In this document: piece by piece, positions 43,074 to 44,744 of the stretch
Layout of the letters: every line of letters begins with the position of its first letter
How positions within the stretch are numbered: position 1 is the stretch's first letter
NCBI RefSeq assembly: GCF_000428065.1
Contig: NZ_ATZF01000011.1
Span: forward strand, 67,444-112,187
DNA: 44,744 bases
Reading direction: 5' to 3'
Source: Shimazuella kribbensis DSM 45090
Lineage (GTDB): Bacteria; Bacillota; Bacilli; Thermoactinomycetales; Thermoactinomycetaceae
The notes under the pieces: generated by a model
The model's database searches: none
Seen by the model: only the letters and a program-made list of their open reading frames with translations
What the model was told of the DNA's origin: nothing
Program-made: the position numbers and the translations under genes

Positions 43074-43778
43074 GTGGAAATAGGTGTAGTGATTCCAGCA
43101 GCGGGAGTTGGAAAGCGAATGAACAGCATTACTCCCAAGCAATTTTTAGAGTTGTTTGGAAAGCCGATCTTGATACATACATTGGAAGTTTTTGACGAAC
43201 ATCCCTTCATTACAGAAATCAATGTGGTTACCAACCAAGAAAATGTGAAACAGGTAGAAAAGCTGATCAGAAAATATAACTTAAAAAAAGTGAAGCAGGT
43301 TGTAAGGGGCGGTAAAGAACGGCAAGACAGTGTTTATGCTGGAGTAGTGGCTACACAAACGGAATGGGTGATGGTGCATGATGCTGTTCGTGCTTTTGTT
43401 ACGGCTGCTGAGATCTCCGCACTTATTCGAGCAGTAAACGATCAACAGCTAGCAGCTACGCTTGCTGTTCCTATAAAAGATACAATTAAAAGAGTTAACC
43501 ATGCTAAAATTGTAGTAGAGACACTGGAGCGAGAACAATTGTGGAGTATACAGACGCCGCAATTGTTCCATCGGAAAATATTATTGGATGCACATCAATA
43601 TGCAGAAGAACAAAATTTAGTTGGAACAGATGATGCTATGTTGGTGGAAAACCTAAGTATTCCTGTGAAAGTCGTAGAAGGGGCGTATACCAACCTTAAA
43701 ATAACGACCCCAGAAGATATTTTATTAGGAGAAACCATTTTGGCAAAACGAATGAAAGGTAGCGAACAAACAACATGA
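43074..43778 (+). CDS. ispD: 2-C-methyl-D-erythritol 4-phosphate cytidylyltransferase
   Basis: Third step of the MEP isoprenoid pathway: couples CTP to [12 protein letters not shown] is the nucleotide-binding loop, then [24 protein letters not shown] and GTDDAMLVE. Length (234 residues) is normal. GTG start with AAAGGAG upstream. The stop overlaps the ATG of ispF. Confidence 0.96.
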   Translation: MEIGVVIPAAGVGKRMNSITPKQFLELFGKPILIHTLEVFDEHPFITEINVVTNQENVKQVEKLIRKYNLKKVKQVVRGGKERQDSVYAGVVATQTEWVMVHDAVRAFVTAAEISALIRAVNDQQLAATLAVPIKDTIKRVNHAKIVVETLEREQLWSIQTPQLFHRKILLDAHQYAEEQNLVGTDDAMLVENLSIPVKVVEGAYTNLKITTPEDILLGETILAKRMKGSEQTT

Positions 43779-44251
43779 TTCGATTTGGACAAGGATTCGA
43801 TGTACATCAACTTGGAGGGGATGGACCTTTGCTCATCGGCGGAGTATCTATTCCTTATGAAAAAGGGTTGATAGGTCACTCTGATGCTGATGTTCTATTG
43901 CACACCATAACAGATGCGATATTAGGTGCACTGGCTCTTGGAGATATAGGCAAACATTTCCCGGATACGGATATGGCTTACAAAGGGGCAGATAGTAGTC
44001 TCTTACTCCATGATATATGGCAGATAGTAAAAGAAAAGGGCTATAGGCTAAATAATTTGGATGCGACGATTATTGCCCAAAAACCAAAAATGGCTCCCTA
44101 TATCCCACAAATGGTAGAAAGAATTGCCGAATTGTTAGAAGCAGATCTAGATCAAGTGAATGTTAAAGCTACTACTACAGAACAGCTTGGTTTTACGGGA
44201 AGAAAAGAAGGAATTGCTTCCATGGCTGTTGTAGCTTTAGCGAAGAAATAA
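43775..44251 (+). CDS. ispF: 2-C-methyl-D-erythritol 2,4-cyclodiphosphate synthase
   Basis: Fifth MEP-pathway step, closing the cyclodiphosphate ring with release of CMP. Zinc ligands sit in GFDVHQL and [10 protein letters not shown], and the C-terminal [17 protein letters not shown] is the CMP-binding motif. 158 residues, standard. Overlaps ispD by four bases. In B. subtilis gltX comes next; here the T-box leader of cysE follows directly. Confidence 0.97.
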   Translation: MIRFGQGFDVHQLGGDGPLLIGGVSIPYEKGLIGHSDADVLLHTITDAILGALALGDIGKHFPDTDMAYKGADSSLLLHDIWQIVKEKGYRLNNLDATIIAQKPKMAPYIPQMVERIAELLEADLDQVNVKATTTEQLGFTGRKEGIASMAVVALAKK

Positions 44252-44384
44252 GTATAAAATCAAATGCTAACTGCATAGAATTAATTAATCTTCTGTGAGC
44301 TTACAAGGGGTAGTTATCTTTCATGGCAAAATCTTGACAAACATAATCTGCTCCAACAGAATAGAGTATGAAGAAAAACGATGA

Positions 44385-44609
44385 TTAGGAGAAGTACAGT
44401 AACTCGACATTTTAGAAAGAAGCTGGTTGATGAAAAGCTTTATGTCGTCTACTGGAAATGCCCCTATGAGTGATCATTTGAACCGAAAAGTAGGATGATC
44501 CGGTAAACTGCCGTTATCAGTCTAAGTGGGACTAATTAATTCCAAGCAGAGTGGGACCGCGGATTTTTCCGTCTCTGTAGCTTTTGCTACGGAGACGGTT
44601 ATTTTTTTA
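44385..44609 (+). promoter_or_regulatory. T-box riboswitch (cysteine type) of cysE
   Basis: The T-box core AGAGTGGGACCGCGG lies at 44548-44562, upstream of a strong terminator. Stem I covers roughly 44390-44510, and a UGC (Cys) triplet at 44459-44461, in GGAAATGCC, is in the right place to be the specifier. Uncharged tRNA-Cys would favour the antiterminator and switch on cysE. Confidence 0.9.
44569..44609 (+). terminator. T-box regulated terminator
   Basis: CCGTCTCTGTAGC pairs with GCTACGGAGACGG around TTTT, then a T-rich run. The left arm is the part that would pair with the T-box core in the antiterminator. Confidence 0.9.
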
Positions 44610-44625
44610 GAAGGGACTGGTTATT

Positions 44626-44744
44626 TTGTCGATTCTCAGTAGTTGGAGAAATTGTAAACGAAATATCCAAGCAGATATTCAAGCAGTATTTGACCGAGAT
44701 CCGGCCGCTAGGACAACCATAGAAATTATCCTTACTTATTCCGG
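44626..44744 (+). CDS. cysE: serine O-acetyltransferase, 3' cut by window edge
   Basis: Only the first 39 codons are present. After a TTG start (GAAGGGA upstream) the product reads NIQADIQAVFDRDPAARTTI then EIILTYS, matching the N-terminal region of CysE (DPAAR and ILTYSG are conserved). CysE makes O-acetylserine for cysteine synthesis, consistent with the cysteine T-box immediately upstream. Confidence 0.88.
   Translation, partial: MSILSSWRNCKRNIQADIQAVFDRDPAARTTIEIILTYS

Noticed and set aside
1-44744. CRISPR arrays, rRNA and tRNA genes
   Set aside because: No regularly spaced repeats, no rRNA-like sequence and no cloverleaf with a TTCGA-type arm were found by eye; a covariance-model scan would be needed to exclude them.

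Overview
The window reads as chromosomal DNA of a low-GC Gram-positive bacterium. The right third carries ctsR-mcsA-mcsB-clpC, then radA-disA-(pssA-carD)-yacL-type PIN/TRAM-ispD-ispF and a T-box leader before cysE. That is the Bacillales core order, with pssA and carD between disA and yacL. Together with the sequence style this suggests a Thermoactinomycetaceae-like or Paenibacillus-like relative. The genus is inference.

Left end (1-6300): the 3' part of a lidless Hsp70-like ATPase and a membrane-anchored J-like/TPR protein are followed by a decayed stretch. An IS200/IS605-type TnpB element with its right-end guide-RNA region lies between a wrecked TetR-type regulator and a wrecked AhpD-like (CMD) gene. 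Beyond it are two paralogous small genes of unknown function and a start-less remnant, all on the minus strand.

Tad/Flp pilus locus (6465-20165): cpaB, tadZ/cpaE, tadA/cpaF, tadB, tadC, the Flp pilin, and later a TadE-like and a second pseudopilin-like protein. Between pilin and TadE lies a large unusual insertion. It holds two secreted proteins (family A: signal peptide, conserved Tyr/Pro-rich head, glycine-rich hydrophobic C-terminal half) and five intact plus one wrecked paralogue of a six-TM protein (family B), in the order A-B-B-B-A-B-(b)-B. Further small membrane proteins and a SMI1/KNR4 protein follow. The layout resembles secreted effectors with arrays of membrane immunity proteins, and is the best candidate here for an undescribed system. 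The function is inference.

Middle (21249-30623): a UMF1-type MFS exporter, a pseudokinase-TM-TPR protein, a small secreted protein, a lone E. coli-type pyrB, a YtkA-like lipoprotein, a LuxR-type two-component pair and an MgtC family protein. Threaded between these host genes are GC-richer, unrecognised genes (26034-26447, 26535-26903, 29379-29783, 30763-31605). Most have their own promoter-like sequence, and each is followed by a long perfect or near-perfect hairpin without a T-run. Together with the pair near 5 kb they look like separately acquired cassettes.

Right end (31808-44744): the CtsR regulon with promoter and operator, a YciI-like gene, radA, disA, pssA, carD with a strong SigA promoter, an orphan IS605-type right-end RNA remnant just before the PIN/TRAM gene, ispD, ispF, and the Cys-type T-box with the start of cysE. 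No rRNA, tRNA or CRISPR array was seen.
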